DNA from: Rhizoclosmatium globosum | Taxonomy: Eukaryota > Chytridiomycota > Chytridiomycetes > Chytridiales > Chytriomycetaceae | Direction: 5' to 3' | DNA: 64,000 bases | Assembly (NCBI GenBank): GCA_002104985.1 | Contig: MCGO01000130.1 | Span: 1 to 64,000 of the forward strand | Shown here: piece after piece, positions 63,546 through 64,000 of the stretch | How positions within the stretch are numbered: the stretch's first letter is position 1 | How the letters are laid out: each line of letters opens with the position of its first letter | Notes under the pieces: generated by a model | Database searches by the model: none | Told to the model about the DNA's origin: nothing | Seen by the model: only the letters and a program-made list of their open reading frames with translations | Made by a program: the position numbers and the translations under genes

Positions 63546-64000
63546 ATGTGGACTTGGCTCTTTGGATCAGGACTGATCCCACAGGACCAGTATACGGGCA
63601 AAGTTATTGTTATAACAGGATGTGAGGCTTTTACTTTCACTGGCCGTTGTTGACTGGTTAAATTGAAGGTGACTCTGGCTTTGGGTATGGAACGGCGCTG
63701 GAGCTTGTAGCCTTGGGATTTCATGTGGCAGCTGGATGCTACACCGAAACAGGTTCGAGCACACTAGTTCCAGTCTCTAACTTACTCTGTACTAACTGGA
63801 TCATCAAGGGATCCTGGATCTCACCTCCACCATCACCGCAATCCATCAAAGTACTCAAAAGGGAAACTAACCGCCCTCCGCCTCGACGTCGCCTCCGATG
63901 AATCCGTTGCCAAGTTCACCTCCAAGTAACTGCCGGATCTTCCAACAACATCTTTGCAGTCATCAACAACGCCGGCATATCAGTCGGTCTCCCACTCGAA
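63546..64000 (+). pseudogene. Short-chain dehydrogenase of the retinol/hydroxysteroid type, 5' part, with frameshifts
   Basis: Three exons are visible (63546-63621, 63669-63752, 63809 to the window end). The spliced start gives MWTWLFGSGLIPQDQYTGKV and then ITGCDSGFG, a hallmark of retinol dehydrogenase-like SDRs, followed by LVALGFHVAAGCYTETG. The second intron has the branch sequence TACTAAC. In exon 3 the frame slips by one base near 63864 (before LTALRLDVASDESV) and again near 63930 (before NIFAVINNAGIS). Either a dead gene or a region with indel errors; the rest lies outside the window. Confidence 0.7.

Overview
The window looks like nuclear DNA of a fungus, most likely an early-diverging zoosporic (chytrid-type) lineage. 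Genes are packed on both strands. Almost every protein gene longer than a few hundred bases is cut by GT-AG introns of about 45-130 bp. The gene set is eukaryotic and fungal: cytosolic seryl-tRNA synthetase, Alg13, a Mnn1-type mannosyltransferase, an ABCC transporter, an Ecm15-like family, GPI-anchor-like secreted proteins and two Ty1/copia retrotransposons. The phylum is an inference from gene content and intron style.

Layout. 1-5590: the 3' part of a full copia element whose 3' LTR abuts the first codons of a Pls/PosA-type NRPS-like gene (5591-9754) that is now riddled with frameshifts. 9825-12914: a six-exon UBE2W-like ubiquitin-conjugating enzyme and an STK32/YANK-like kinase. 13244-17391: seryl-tRNA synthetase, a small Cys-containing protein and the first member (A) of an unrecognised gene family called family U here. 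17899-27722: an ABCC transporter gene killed by a second copia element (18951-24520) and by an in-frame stop. 28025-33248: a DUF4436 membrane protein, small secreted proteins and a broken nuclease-like gene. 33932-41385: a GT71 mannosyltransferase, family U members B, C and D, and an S9 peptidase. 41924-50780: four small Ecm15/DUF77 genes, Alg13, a secreted HEL-motif protein, tRNase Z, and an array of small two-helix membrane proteins with live and dead copies. 51210-54451: three tandem short-chain dehydrogenases, of which only the first is intact. 54833-57675: four homeodomain genes in a row. 59753-63481: one intact and three dead copies of a secreted Cys-rich protein. 63546-64000: the start of another short-chain dehydrogenase.

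Two things stand out. First, local tandem duplication followed by decay is seen again and again (dehydrogenases, Cys-rich proteins, two-helix membrane proteins, probably the DUF77 genes). Second, family U, four paralogues with a strongly conserved core of about 165 residues that I cannot assign to any known domain, is the best candidate here for something undescribed. Several otherwise healthy genes carry one single-base frameshift. I cannot tell from the sequence alone whether these are real lesions or indel errors in the assembly, and each case is marked.

Many genes here are built from short exons. The exon coordinates were worked out by hand from splice sites, reading-frame continuity and family alignment remembered in outline, not from a database search.
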